A DNA stretch of 64,000 nt from Lampris incognitus (lineage: Eukaryota > Chordata > Actinopteri > Lampriformes > Lampridae). Below are positions 22,084-34,347 of the stretch, piece after piece (the stretch's first letter is position 1; each line of letters starts with the position of its first letter). Under the pieces are notes generated by a model, which was not told the DNA's origin, did not search any database, and saw only the letters and a list, made by a program, of their open reading frames with translations. Made by a program: the position numbers and the translations under genes. The stretch covers positions 80,382,672 to 80,446,671 of the forward strand of contig NC_079212.1 in NCBI RefSeq assembly GCF_029633865.1, in the 5' to 3' direction.

Positions 22084-22530
22084 TCACACACACACACTCA
22101 AACTAACAAAGACACACACATAAACCTGCACACACAACCCATTTAAAACCTCACAGAGACAAGCACACACATATGCACACAAACACATACACACATACTT
22201 ATGCACACACACACACACACAAGCACTTATGCACACAAACACACAGAAACACACACACATACCAAAGCACTTATGCACACACAACGCACTGACACACGCT
22301 CTCATGCACACACATTCATACACCAACACACACACACACAGGCTATACACACATTCATACACTATGACACACATACACACACACAGGTTACACACACATT
22401 TATACACCAAGACACATACACACACACAGGCTATACACACATTCATACACCAAGACACACATACACATACTCATAGACCAAGACACACACACGGGCTGCA
22501 CACACATGCACATACATGTTCACACAGAAA
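22084..22530. repeat. CA-rich degenerate satellite
   Basis: Irregular CA repeat containing a higher-order unit of roughly 50 bp (GGCTATACACACATTCATAC with a variable CA filler) seen about four times between 22320 and 22500. Confidence 0.85.
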
Positions 22531-22576
22531 AGGACTATGTGCATGTGTGTGCAAGTCTAGCTGAGACGTATGCACT

Positions 22577-22661
22577 ATGAGAACTATGGCCTACACGGCC
22601 TCTCAGCAGGCAGTGTAGGCCATAGTTCTCATCATGGCCTACACTGCCTGCTGAGAGGCGG
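22577..22661. repeat. Compound palindrome
   Basis: GAGAACTATGGCCTACAC recurs inverted as GTGTAGGCCATAGTTCTC. An overlapping larger arm, CCTCTCAGCAGGCAGTGTAG with ggccat, is mirrored by atggcc and CTACACTGCCTGCTGAGAGG. It sits at the head of a truncated SINE tail. Confidence 0.9.
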
Positions 22662-22772
22662 TGCCTGTCCAGGGTATCTCCCCGCCTGCCGCCCAATGAC
22701 TGCCGGGACAGGCTCCAGCACCCCTGCGACCCTGAGAGCAGGACAGGGGTGTGGATAATGGATGAATGAATG
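22662..22772 (+). mobile_element. SINE 3' fragment
   Basis: The right end matches the 3' part of the SINE at 47031-47564 (CTCCCCGCCTGCCGCCCA, GGCTCCAGCACCCC) and finishes in GGATGAATGAATGA. The tRNA-like head is missing. Confidence 0.8.
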
Positions 22773-22822
22773 AAATAAAAGTTTCTGAGCACAACCACAA
22801 AGGCCTGGTGTCCAGAAGTTGT

Positions 22823-22828
<6 letters not shown>

Positions 22829-22875
<47 letters not shown>
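22829..22875. repeat. (GA)n microsatellite
   Basis: About 23 uninterrupted GA units. Confidence 0.97.
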
Positions 22876-22879
<4 letters not shown>

Positions 22880-23002
22880 GTGAAACCAGTTTATAAGCGC
22901 AATCAGTGCAATTAAAAATATAACTGCTGCTACTTTATAAGCATAAATTCAACCCTATTTGAGATGAACATCATAATTATTATTGTATTTAGCATTATTA
23001 TT

Positions 23003-23180
23003 TGCGGCTCGGTGGCATAGTGCTTGCACTGCTGCCTTGCAGCAAGAAGGTCCTGGGCTCAGTGCCTGCCTGTGGCGGTGTTGGCACTAGGGCAGTCGCA
23101 TGGTCTCCCCAGACCTGTTGGTGTGTACTCTGCATGGTCTCCTGGTGCTCACATGGGTTTCCTCCAACATCAAAAAGAAT
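23003..23180 (+). mobile_element. SINE 5' fragment
   Basis: Starts GCGGCTCGGTGGCATAGTGC, like the tRNA-derived head at 47031. It continues AGCAAGAAGGTCCTGGGCTC and degenerates near CACATGGGTTTCCTCC; the 3' half is missing. Confidence 0.75.
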
Positions 23181-23599
23181 AAAAAGGTCTCAATAAAAGC
23201 ATGCAGAACGCTCTCCTGTCCTGTCCCTGACCACGGCATGGACATCCACCTGGAGCTGGGTCCTGGGCGCTGGAGGACAGGGCTGTCCACTGCTGCCCCT
23301 GATGGAAGGACAGCAGGATGGGAAAAATGCAGAAGGAACAGTTCTTCAGCCATCACTCAATGTATGCGTGTGTGTGTGTGTGTGGCCTGTGTCTGTGTGT
23401 GTAAGACAAAGTCTGTCTTCTTTTTCTCTTCTTCTCAAAGTAATTATCAACACAGGCTGTGCAGCTGTAATAATTTAAAATCACAATTTAAAATATGTAT
23501 TTGGTTGACACACTTATTAATTTGAAATCACAAACCTAATTTATCAAAAATGGCAAAAATTGAGAATAACAAAAAACAAATGGATGAAATACCCATTGT

Positions 23600-26312
23600 G
23601 GTTTTGACCCAATGCTCCTGATGGTATCCTCCATGCCTGATCAAACCTACGGGTGAGTAGGCCTGATGTCCAAGATAAGCTTTCTGTAGAACTGTATCTA
23701 AACTTACTCAAAGGCAGCCATCTATTAGCTGCAAAAGAAGCGTATCTCTCTCACTTAATCAATATTAATAAACATAACCCCAGATTTCTCTTTGACACTG
23801 TATCTAAACTTACTAAAAAGCAGACGTCTATTAGCTGCTCACCATTCACGGCCCATGGGTGTCTAGACTTTTTTCTGCGATAAGGTTGATGAGAGCTTAA
23901 ACAAAATTAGCTCTTCAACTCCATCTACTCCTGCAGATCCTGTCTTACTAAATTCATATCTACACATTGAGTCACTGACAGTCCCTGTTATTACAGCTTT
24001 TGGGGCTATCTCACTTGATACTTTCACTAAGCTTGTGTGAGCTGCTAAACCAACTGCTTGCCTACTTTACCCCTTACCAGCAAAACTTTTTAAAGACCTC
24101 TGCCCTTTCGTGAGACCTACAATGCTAGACATCGTAATTTCTCTCTTACTACTGGCATTGTTCCCAGCAGTTTTAAGACAGCTGTGGTTAAACCTCTACT
24201 TAAAAAAACACACCTTGATCCAGGGTCTCTTAATAACTATCGGCCAGTCTCTAATCTTCCATTCTTCTCTAAAGTACTAGAGAGAGTTATGTATCAACAA
24301 CTTTCGACCCATATAAAAGAAAACCATCTATATGAACCTTTTCAGTCGACTTTCAGGCCCTGTCACTCCACTGAAACTGCTCTGACCAGAGTGGTAAATG
24401 ATCTTCTACTAGCTATCGACTCTGATTCCACTTCTGTGCTTCTACTACTGGACCTCAGTGCAGCCTTTGACACCATTGATCACTGTATACTTTTAGATAG
24501 ATTAAAGTATAATTTTGGTGTCTGGCTTAGCTCTCTCTTGGCTTAAGTCCTACTTATCTGGAGGAAGATATGTCTGCTATGATAATATTACATCAAAATT
24601 CTCTGATGTTAAATATGGCATACCTCAGGGCTCAGTTTTTGGCCTGCTACTTTTCTCTCTTTATATTTCATCTCTTGTCCAACTTATCCATTGCTATGCG
24701 GATGACACTCAGCTGTATGTGCCTATAAGGGCTGATGATCATACTCAAATGACTAACTTAGAGGCCTGTTTGGCTGCTGTGAAAAATTGAATGTTACTAA
24801 ATTTCCTGCTTTTAAAATTCAGATAAAACCGAGATGCTGGTCATTGGCCCTGCTAGACACAGAAACCAATTTGATCAAGTAAGAATAGCAATCGACAACT
24901 CTGTGGTTTCACAAAGTGTGGCAGCCAAAAGTCTTGGTGTTACGTTTGATCCCAGCCTTTCCTTTGATAAGCACATTAAAGAAATCACCAAGACTGCCTG
25001 TTTTCACTTATGTAACATAGCTAAGATTCGGTCTTTCCCTTCCATGGCTGATGGAGACTCTAATACATGCATTTGTTTCATCCAGACTTGATTACTGTGT
25101 TTTCAGGTCTGCCACATGCTAGTACTAAAAGTCTTCAGATGGTTCAGAATGCTGCTGCTAGAATCCTAACTAAATCTAGAAAATTTTACCACTTTACACC
25201 AATTCTTGCCTCCCTTCACTGGCTTCCTATCCATGTTAGATCAGAATACAAGGGGCTTCTGCTGACTTATAAAATCCTAAATGGGCTTGCCCCATCCTAC
25301 CTGTCTGATCTCCTTAAACCTTACATGCCATCTCGAGCACTTCGTTCTCAAAATACAGGGCTCCTGTGTGTACCCAAAGTTAAAAAGAAGTCAGCTGGTG
25401 GCAGCAGGGCCTTTTCCTATCGGGCTCCATTCTTGTGGAATAACCTGACTGCTGCCATCAGACAGCCAGAGTCTATTGAGTCCTTTAAATCCAAACTTAA
25501 TAAAACTCACCTTTTTGCCTTAACCTACAATTAGTTGCCTTTACGTTGAGTGCTTCACAACCCGTACTGCATGGTGGGTTGGTTTCTGTCTCAATGACTT
25601 TACCAACCACTGTTCTGCTGACAAGATTATAGAATATAGATTGACTATTGCAAACTGTTGTCTTCTCTCATGTCTTTTGTCTCTCTCTCTCTCTAAATGA
25701 TGTCTTCTTCTGTGTGTGTGAATGGTGTGATGGGAGTCTCACTTGTGTGCACGTGCAGTCGGTCCTCCTCCCAGGTCTCCATGGTGATGGTGGTCACCAC
25801 CTGGACACTGCTTGGCATCCCTCTCGTCACATTTTTTTATATATCTTATAAATCCATAAAAATTTTTTATCCTGTTTCAATGGTATACCTTTCTCTCACT
25901 CAATCGTGTGACTGTTTTTTTTTTTTGTCAACATGGTGATGGTGGTCGCATGGCTCGGGTCCTGGGCTGTTCCGGTGGCGTCTTGACACTGCTTGGCATC
26001 CTCATTATATCCTTCATATAGTTTATAATTCTATTATAATTCTGTTCATATCAATTCTTTCAACATTGTATTCTGTAAATTGTGTAAACACAACATCATT
26101 GCATGTTGTCCGTCTTGGGAGAGAGATCCCTCCTCTGTTGCTCTCCCTGAGGTTTCTTCCTATGTTTTCTCCCTGTTAAAGGTTTTTTAGGGAGTTGTTC
26201 CTTATCTGATGTGAGGGTCTAAAGACAGGAAGTTGTGTTGTTGTAAAGCCCACTGAGGCAAATTTGTAATTTTTGATTTTGGGCTATACAAATAAAACTG
26301 ACTTGACTTAAA
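23600..26312 (+). mobile_element. L2-type LINE, 5'-truncated
   Basis: Contains the RT domain and C-terminal region of an L2-clade LINE in several frames. A long 3' UTR ends in GGGCTATACAAATAAAACTG then ACTTGACTT, the usual L2 terminus in fish. The endonuclease domain is absent. The 3' UTR holds two diverged copies of a CATGGTGATGGTGGTC...CTTGGCATCC block (about 25780 and 25930). Confidence 0.85.
23653..25534 (+). pseudogene. L2 LINE reverse transcriptase, multiply frameshifted
   Basis: Pieces in order: [12 protein letters not shown] and [11 protein letters not shown] (24184-24546), [14 protein letters not shown], then GIPQGSVFGLLLFSLY and the intact catalytic CYADDTQLYV (24515-24790). The thumb follows in 24834-25091 (SLGVTFDPSLSFDKHI). 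The C-terminal block with NAAARILTKSRKFYHFTP, LHWLPI and LTYKILNGLAPSYL is at 25067-25534. The L2 assignment comes from this C-terminal block. At least three frameshifts make it non-functional. Confidence 0.85.
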
Positions 26313-26525
26313 GTCTGAGCTCAAATCTGTGTTTTGGGATACCCATACCCCAGGAAAACATATCAGTAACCACCCAGCCAATTCTGTATGATTAAACATG
26401 TTGCGAAGTATATAAAACAAAGCTTCAAAAATGTGTAAAAATCTGCAGCGTCCACTGGTTTCAGACTCTGGGGGCGTGGCACCGAAAGGAAGACGGCGAC
26501 GTCACCAAGGAAGCCAGCCAGCCAA
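26313..26525. other. No recognisable feature
   Basis: Short unique-looking stretch between the L2 tail and a tiny RTE insertion. Confidence 0.4.
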
Positions 26526-26540
26526 ACAATCAAGAAAGGA

Positions 26541-26599
26541 CTACTACTACTACTACTTTCAGCTGCTCCCGTTAGGGGTCACCACAGCGGATCATCCAT
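26541..26599 (-). mobile_element. 59-bp RTE 3'-end insertion
   Basis: On the minus strand it reads GATGATCCGCTGTGGTGACC to a CTGAAAGTAGTAGTAG tail, the end of the RTE LINE. It is flanked by ACAATCAAGAAAGGA at 26526-26540 and 26600-26614. This is an extremely 5'-truncated retrotransposition product. Confidence 0.9.
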
Positions 26600-26614
26600 A
26601 CAATCAAGAAAGGA

Positions 26615-27579
26615 AAACGGGAGAAATACCCAAAAACGGTCTAACTCCACAAATCAGTTCTATACATGGTTCAACACATTTTAACATGTCAACAGCAATA
26701 CATCTCCCACATTTATAAAGTATTTTGAAGCAAATCTGTCAATTTGGTTACCCTGCTCTTTACATAGAAATGGAAGTAATAATGGCAAATCTGCAACGTA
26801 GAAGGGCTTTGTGATGCACAGCTACAAGTTACTGTCACACATTAAGATCTGAGGACTTATATGTAATGGTTCCACTATACCCAACTAAAATGAGTTTGTT
26901 TTTAATCTCATAAAAACAGCATGAGTTTAAACAATAAACTAACATTTATTAAGCTTTAACAAAATAAATTATCTATTTTGCAACATTAAATTAGGTTATT
27001 ATGTAGTCAAGATACAGGCAGGTAGAATTGATGCACATTAAGAGACCTGTCATAGAATTAGACAAGAAAGCTCATAGAATTTCATATTTTCACCAAGAGT
27101 CTCATTATAATTAATCAGAAAATGTTCAAAATAAAAACAGACAATGAAAGTAGAGGTTTGTGTACTTTGAACCTAATGTAGCTGAGGACATGTAAAAAAA
27201 AATAAAGGACTACGAGATGAAATAAAAACGCCAATGAAGAGGAAAAAAATGCCTTTAAAATGGTCCCTTATTACTCATTTTAACAGAAATTAATATCCTA
27301 CCCAAAATAATTAATATCTTATCCTATTCTTAATAATATCATACAAAGGTCTTTTGTATTCATTTACAATGTCACGAGACATCTGCAGAGGAGTTGTTCA
27401 CAGCGATGTGAGCATTTTTAGAAAAATGCTGTGGCGAATTTTTCAAAACTTCCAATTTTGTTATAATTGAGATTAAAGTTTACTAAAGATGTTTTGAATG
27501 CATTTTTCGATGGTTTTGTTTGATCAATATGGGTCTCTAAATCCTTAATAAAGGAAATAATAACATAGGAAATACTAAC
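26615..27579. other. AT-rich, no recognisable gene or element
   Basis: About one kilobase of AT-rich sequence with short interrupted frames on both strands; no motif, RNA gene or clear repeat was seen. Confidence 0.5.
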
Positions 27580-27869
27580 CCAGCCACTGAGGATGCACGA
27601 GCCAGTGCATTCTTAGTGTCAGTCCAGAGCCTGGATAAATGGGGAGGGTTGTGTCAGGAAGGGCAACCGGCATAAAACTTTTGCCAAAATCAAATATGTG
27701 AATCATAAATCATATTTCCATACCAGATCAGTCAAGGCCTGGTTTACCAACGACAACCACCGGTACTGTTGGCCAGCAGGGTGCCAGTGGAAACTATGCT
27801 ACCTTTGGACGAAGGAGAAGGAAAGGGGGAAGGCATGTCCAGAGGCAGCAGGACAAGAGGAAGGGTGGG

Positions 27870-28762
27870 AGTGTGGAGGTGAGAGTTGGAACTTTGAATG
27901 TTGGCACTATGACTGGTAAAGGGAGAGAGCTGGCTGACATGATGGAAAGAAGAAAGGTAGGCATACTGTGTGTGCAAGAGACCAGGTGGAAGGGGAGTAA
28001 GGCCAGGAGCATCGGAGGTGGGTTCAATCTCTTCTACCATGGTGCGAATGGGAGGAGAAATGGGGTAGGGGTAATTCTGAAGGAAGAGTATGTCAAGAGC
28101 ATGCTGGAGGTGAAGAGAGTGTAAGACAGAGTGATGAGTATGAAGCTGGAAATCGAAGGTGTATTGATGAATGTTATCAGTACATATGCCCCATAAGTTG
28201 GGTGTGAAATGGAAGAGAAAGAAGAATACTGGAGTGAGTTGGATGAAGTGGTGGAGAGGGTACCCAAGGGGGAGAGAGTGGTGATTGGAACAGACTTCAA
28301 TGGACATGTTGGTGAAGGGAACAGAGGTGATGAGGTGAGGGCAGGTATGGCGCCAAGGAGAGAAATGTGGAAGGACAGATGTTGGTGGATTTTGTGAAAA
28401 AGATGGAAATGGCTGTGGTGAATACATATTTCAAGAACAGGGAGGAAATCAGGGTGACGTACAAGAGTGGAGGAAAGTGCACACAGGTGGACTATATCTT
28501 GTGTAGAAGGCGCGATCTGAAAGGGATTGGAGACTGCAAGGTGGTGACAGGGGAGAACGTAGCTAGGCAGCATCGGATGGTGGTCTGTAGGATGACTTTG
28601 GAGACCAAGAAGAGGAAGCGAGTGAAGGCAGAGCAAAGCATCAAATGGTGGAAGTTGAAGAAGGAAGACTTTTGTGTGGAGTTCAGGGAGGAGTTAAGAC
28701 AGGCACTGGGTGGTTGTGAAGAGTTGCCGGATGGCTGGGCAACTCTCTTACTGCACAAATAG
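27870..28762 (+). pseudogene. RTE endonuclease (APE-like), broken
   Basis: VRVGTLNVGTMTGKGREL and ILCVQETRWKGSKA are the first motifs of the apurinic-like endonuclease that nicks target DNA. GERVVIGTDFNGHVGEG and VDYILCRRRDL follow in other frames. The C-terminal part, REELRQALGGCEEL, ends at a stop. The reading frame is interrupted at least twice. Confidence 0.85.
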
Positions 28763-29262
28763 TGAAGGAGACAGCCAGGAAGGTACTTGGTGTGTCATCA
28801 GGACAGAAGAAAGAAGACAAGGAGACTTGGTGGTGGAATGAGGAAGTTAAGTAGTGTATACAGAGGAAGAGGTTGGCAATAAATAAGTGGGATAGTCAGA
28901 GAGATGCAGAAAGTAGACAGGAGTACAAGGAGATGCAGTGTAAAGTGATGAGAGAAGTGGCAAAGGCAACGGAAAAGGCGTATGGTGAGTTGTATGAGAG
29001 GTTAGACACTAACGAAGGAGAAAAGGACTTGTACCGATTGGCTAGATAGAGGGACCGAGCTGGGAAGGATATGCAGGAGGTTAGGGCGATCAAGGAAAGA
29101 GATGGAAATGTGATGACAAGTGAGGAGAGTGTGTTGAGAAGGTGGAAGGAGTACTTTGAGGGGCTGATGAATGAAAAAAATGAGAGAGAGAAGGTTGGAT
29201 GATGCAGGGATAGTGAATCAGGAAATGCGGTGGATTAGCAAGGAGGAAATTAGGGCAGCTAT

Positions 29263-30670
29263 ATGAAGAGGATGAAGGGTGGAAAGGCAGTTGGTCCTGG
29301 TGACATACCTGTGGAGGCATGGAGATGTTTAGGAGAGATGGCAGTGGGGTTTTTAACTAGATTGTTTAACACAATCTTAGAAAGTAAGAGGATGCCTGAG
29401 GAGCGGAGAAGAAGCATACTGGTACCGATTTTCAAGAACAAGGGAGATGTGCAGAACTGTAGCAACTACAGAGGTATAAAGTTGATCAGCCACAGCATGA
29501 AGATATGGGAAAGAGTAATCGAAGCTAGGTTAAGAGGAGAGGTGATGATCAGCGAGCAGCAGTATGGTTTCATGCCACGAAAGAGCACCACCGATGTGAT
29601 GTTTGCTTTGAGAATGTTGATGGAGAACTATAGAGAAGGCCAGAAGGAGTTGCATTGTGTCTTTGTAGATTTAGAGAAAGCATACGACAGGGTGCCGAGA
29701 GAGGAGGTGTGGTATTGTATGAGGAAGTCAGGAGTTGCAGAGAAGTATGTAGGAGTGCTGCAGGATATGTATGAGGGAAGTGTGACAATGGTGAAGTGTG
29801 TGGTAGGAATGACAGATGGGTTCAAGGTAGAGGTGGGATTACATCAAGGATCGGCTCTGAGCCCTTTCTTGTTTGCAATGGTGATGGACAGGTTGACGGA
29901 CGAGATCAGGCAGGAGTCTCCGTGGACTATAATGTTTGCAGATGACATTGTGACCTGTAGTGAGAGTAGGGTGCAGGTTGAGGAGAGCCTGGAGAGGTGG
30001 AGGTATGCAAGTCAGTAGGAGCAAGACGGAATACCTATGCGTGAATGAGAGGGAGGACAATGGAATGGTGAGGAAGCAAGGAGTAGAGGTGACGAAGGCA
30101 TATGTCTTTAAATACTTGAGGTCAACTGTCCAAAGTAACAGGGACTGCAGAAGAGAGGTGAAGAAGAGAGTGCAGGCAGGGTGGAGTGGGTGGAGAAGAG
30201 TGTCAGGAGTGATGTGTGACAGAAGGGTACCAGCAAGAGTTAAAGGGAAGGTTTACAAGATGGTTGTGAGATCAGCTATGTTGTATGGTCTGGAGACAGT
30301 GGCACTGACGAAAAGACAAAAGGCAGAGCTGGAGGTGGCAGAGATGAAGATGCTAAGATTTTCATTGGGAGTGATGAAGAAGGACAGGATTAGGAACGAG
30401 TATATTAGAGGGACAGCTCAGGTTGGACGGTTTGGAGACAAAGCAAGAGAGACAAGATTGAGATGGTTTGGACATGTGTGGAGGAGAGGTGCTGGGTATA
30501 TTGGGAGAAGGATGCTGAATATGGAGCTGCCAGGGAAGAGGAGAAGAGGAAGGCCAAAGAGGAGGTTTATGGATGTGCTGAGGGAGGACATGCAGGTGGC
30601 TGGTGTGACAGAGGAAGATGCAGAGGACAGGAAGAGATGGAAATGGATGATCCACTGTGGTGCCCCCTAA
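29263..30670 (+). pseudogene. RTE reverse transcriptase and C-terminal domain, broken
   Basis: 29263-30018 holds the RT: KAVGPGDIPVEAWRCLGE, NYRGIKLISHSMKIWERV, EQQYGFMPRKSTTD, FVDLEKAYDRVPREEVWY, GLHQGSALSPFLFAMVMD and the intact catalytic MFADDIVTCSE. A frameshift near 30000 leads to 29960-30670 with SRSKTEYLCVNERE, LRWFGHVWRR and KRRRGRPKRRFMDV, the typical RTE C-terminus. This is the best-preserved LINE RT in the window. Confidence 0.88.
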
Positions 30671-30711
30671 TGGGAGCAACCAAAGGTAGTAGTAGTAGTA
30701 GTAGATGTTAG

Positions 30712-32079
30712 AATAAATACTGTAACATAACAAAAAACAGAAGCAATGTTTCAAATTATTATTGCTCATGGTATCATAGAAAGTTCAGCAAGAGAGATAA
30801 TAATATGTATAGGCTCACAACCTCTGATTTCACATCTTATATACAGCCCAAAATCACTATTAAAATCTGATGTCTACTTACAGCTGATTTACAAAACATC
30901 AACATGTAGTCAGCATGTCTACATGTTGACAAAGCCTCTGTAAGTAAACATGTTGTATTCATACCAGGGATATCGCGGAGTTTCCACTTGTTCTAAACAA
31001 ATTAAATTCATCATCCATCACAGTCTAATTTTAAACTATTTTGTCTTCAAAAATACTTTTATTTTGAATACTTTTGTCTCACATGGTCCAGTTGTGTGCT
31101 GGTTTGCAAAGGTACGTATTCTTCAGTTTGTGGAGGGAAAGTTAGATTTATGGGCTGCATCATTCTCCGGGGTGGTGGATTGCATAATCTGTGATTACAG
31201 TTTGAGAAAGTAAAAAAAAAAATCAGTTATCTACGTATGCTAATAGATGGTGCACCCTGCTGGGCACAGCTCATTTTCTCGAGACTTAAGCTGGCAAATC
31301 ACACCCTTGATTTTCACAACATATACATGGCAGGAAGTTATAAAATATTTTTATATTTTTTTTTAATGGCGTTTTGTCTTTTACAACACACATTACTACA
31401 GTAAGTTTTTTTCTGAACTGTCCATTCCCCTCAAATCTGTTAGGCCACACAGTACGTTAGAAAATGGATCGGTTAAAAATGGATGTTTCAAAAAAGTACA
31501 CCAAGAAATTGAAAATGTGGTTCTGGCCTGGTTGTGTATGCAAACATCACACAGCGTTATAGAATAATTCCACGACTCTAACAATGAAGGGCATTGCTTC
31601 AAATTTACATTTAATAAGACACCTTGACTACGGGGATCCATAGGCTTCTCTTCTCATGGTCTCAGCTGCAAAAAGTAAAATTCAGGTAACTAAAATATGG
31701 ATTCAGCTACTGACGACAGTCTTTACCAATCGGCTCATTGTGTCAGTTTTGTAAATTGGTAAAACCTGCTCAGTTACAGCTTGTGTGATAGTTCTCCATT
31801 ACCCCTGAGGAATCTTCATTCGCCTCTGTGGTCAGGGTCTTCTTTGGTGACGTCAGGGCTGGTAGTGCTGTTGGCTGATATCAGGTCCCTCCTTTCCTCT
31901 TTACACTCGTAATCTAAGAAACGTTGACCAAATAAGTCAATGTCTTAATATGATCCAACAAAGAAACCAAGATCATATATAGTCCAATAAAAGTTTCCTC
32001 AAAGATTCCAGGTGAAAAGAAAACCTTGTAGAAGAATCACTATGAGTCAAAGGAAAAATCTGAATGTTTGACCCTAGAG
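30712..32079. other. No recognisable gene or element
   Basis: AT-rich sequence. Small open frames (for example 31396-31641 on the minus strand) show no motif; no RNA gene was seen. Confidence 0.45.
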
Positions 32080-32575
32080 TGGGGGGTCCAGGGGCTCTGT
32101 TATGCTGTGGGGCATTTCCTGGAATGGTTTGTGTCCAGGGTCACTGCAAATCAATACAAAGTCATTGTGAGTGATCACCTTTATGATGAGACATGTCTAT
32201 CCTGATGGGAGAGCTCTCCTCCAGGATGATGATGCCCCCACTCACAGGGCACGAGGGGTCACTGGATGGTTTGATGAGGATGAACATTATGTAAATCATA
32301 TGCTATGGCCTTCACAGTCACATTTCACCCAGTTGAACACCAATGGACCGATGTGTTAGACAGTGCTCTCCACCACCATCAACAAAGCACCAAATGAGGG
32401 AATATCTTCTGTAAGAATGGCGTTCATCCCTCCAGTAGAGTTCATCCCTCCAGTAGAGTTCATCCCTCCAGTAGAGCTCAGAGACTTGTAGCATCAAGGA
32501 GCATTGAAGCTGTTCTGGAGGCTCGTGGTGGCCCAACACCTTACTAAGACACTTATTGTTGTTGGAAAAAACCAA
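32080..32575 (+). pseudogene. Tc1/mariner-like transposase relic
   Basis: Decayed C-terminal half of a transposase in several frames. DDAPTHRARGVTGWFDEDE matches the block with the second catalytic aspartate, and MLWPSQS the following [10 protein letters not shown] block. The end reads, with frameshifts, like the terminal LEARGGPTPY region. The third catalytic residue is not seen and no inverted repeats were found. Confidence 0.65.
32424..32479. repeat. 18-bp tandem triplication
   Basis: TTCATCCCTCCAGTAGAG occurs three times head to tail inside the transposase relic. Confidence 0.95.
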
Positions 32576-32724
32576 TATGAAGGGTCTTAGTAAGTTCATA
32601 TTTGTCATGCTACAGTATATATTCTATCACATATGGACAAGTGGACCCAAACCTTGCCAGGAAAATGTACCCCACCACATAACAGAGCCACCGGACCCCC
32701 TCACTGTAGAGGTCAAGCATTCAG

Positions 32725-32725
32725 G

Positions 32726-32779
<54 letters not shown>

Positions 32780-32806
32780 ATACATATACATACATACATA
32801 CATACA
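32725..32806. repeat. (GT)n then (CATA)n microsatellite
   Basis: About 53 bp of GT followed by about 28 bp of imperfect CATA. Confidence 0.95.
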
Positions 32807-32819
32807 TCATATGATTGAC

Positions 32820-34180
32820 ATCAGCAAAGGGACTGAACATGATAAAGATCCTTGAATAATGACAAATAATACAACAGCTGCAGGATGGGTGTTGTCTGTC
32901 AGTGTCACCAGACGTCTGACAGGACACTGGAGTCCATGGTCTTTTATGAGGACATTGAGTCATGACAGGAATTGGCTTTTCGGTGATATAGTAAAGTATA
33001 ATGACTGGGAATATGACCAGCCTCGTTGTTGGTGATACGGTAGTGGTGAACCCTTGGTGAAAAAGTCATCCAAGACAATGTATCTGATGTTTGTAGCTAT
33101 TTATGAATGTATTCGCACACTTCACTGTAAGAGCATTTGTAGCCTTTTAATGAACCCGTTATCAATGTTCAATTAATTGACATCTTCACAACCCTAGTAA
33201 CTAATTTCATCAATACACTTATGCTGTAAATAATTTAATTACTGTGTTAATTTGAAAGATTCTGTGTATTCCTAAAATACACAAATGTTAAATGTAAAAC
33301 CAAAACCAGCCTGTCGAACTAAACTATGGTAACACAACAGAGAATGAACACACGTCTGCAGTCCTGCAACATCTAAACTAGGAATTAGCTTGCGCTTGTT
33401 TTAAAATGGATTTAAATGTTCACTTCTTTAATATTTCAAGAACAAATGATGAAACTGGCGACAGAGGTAAGTTATTACTCAAAGCAGCAGTTGAAAGGAT
33501 ACAAAACATAAAATTCAATTATACGTAGCGAGAGAAAAAGTAAACTAGGGTGAGTGAGGAGCAGCACAAAGTGACTGATGTCAGAGATGAAGCATGTCAT
33601 TTGTTATTTCCCACTCTTCTGCCGGAGGAGCGATGCAGAAAACAACACTGCCATTTCCCTGCCCACGGCTTTTATTTTTGTACGCTGTCGCTTGGTGAGT
33701 CAGTGCAACGCCCCTCCAATTACCTCCCACTCTTCACCCCCACCCCCCCACCCACCGCCCTGCAGGCTGACGTCACCGCTGCTGCAGGGGGCGGAGCTGT
33801 GTCGCCTCCGGAGGACTTGCTCTGGTGCCACCCACCCCCTCAAGCCTTTGTTGGCCTCTTTTCTCCCTCTTCCCTCTCTTTACCTTTCTTCCATTGCCAC
33901 AGTCCAGCGGCGGCGCGGGCTTTCTCACAGTTGCATAATTGCACAGTTGCCAATTATTAAATGGCAACAAATTAGATTATTCAAAAGTATTATCGATCAA
34001 TTCTAAATCTACCGTGTGAATTATGTCCTTTCGTTTAACAAAGTAAGCCAGTGTAGGCCCCGTGTAGAGCTAATATTAATCACATTTAATTAAATCATGA
34101 TGGTGAAACGTGACTTTGGAAAAAACCTCAGGTATTTTGAGTCTAATAATATTGTAACGTGCACGGATAAATAGACTCGC
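32820..34180. other. No identifiable gene
   Basis: Mostly AT-rich. Within 33600-33950 a GC- and C-rich stretch contains TGAGTCA (about 33697) and TGACGTCA (33768-33775), which match AP-1 and CRE consensus sites. The open frames there are proline/serine-rich on both strands and show no family motif. A promoter is possible but unproven. Confidence 0.35.
33768..33775. promoter_or_regulatory. CRE-like palindrome TGACGTCA
   Basis: Exact 8-bp cAMP-response-element consensus inside a GC-rich stretch with an AP-1-like TGAGTCA about 70 bp upstream. No transcription start or gene could be tied to it. Confidence 0.3.
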
Positions 34181-34194
34181 TAGCCCTTGGCTAA

Positions 34195-34340
34195 CGGGTC
34201 GGAGCCTTTAGTCGACCGCTTAGCGTAGTGGTCCGTGGTGCGGGGGACCCGGATTCGCGTCCCGGCTGCGGCGATTCCCGGCTGCCCCCTGAATTCGCTA
34301 CAATATTTTTTCTGCTTCCGGTTTGGGAAGATGGCTGCGG
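34195..34340 (+). mobile_element. tRNA-derived SINE head
   Basis: TTAGCGTAGTGGTCCGTGG resembles a pol III A box and GGATTCGCGTCCCGG a B box, with normal tRNA-like spacing. The body degenerates where the next SINE begins. Confidence 0.6.
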
Positions 34341-34347
34341 GAATCCT

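Larger units (their letters stand above)
27580..30711 (+). mobile_element. RTE-clade LINE, near full length
   Basis: Begins near ACTGAGGATGCACGAGCCAG, continues through an endonuclease and RT, and ends CCACTGTGGTGCCCCCTAAT with an (AGT)n tail. The 5' and 3' ends match the short elements at 7380 and 62735. Several frameshifts and stops (for example near 28124, 28397, 28762 and 30018) separate otherwise recognisable domains. Confidence 0.9.

Noticed and set aside
22084..22564. His/Thr-rich and Cys/Val-rich proteins on both strands
   Set aside because: All are translations of CA repeats.
33550..34006. Coding gene with proline/serine-rich product
   Set aside because: Overlapping open frames on both strands, low-complexity composition, no family motif or splice support.
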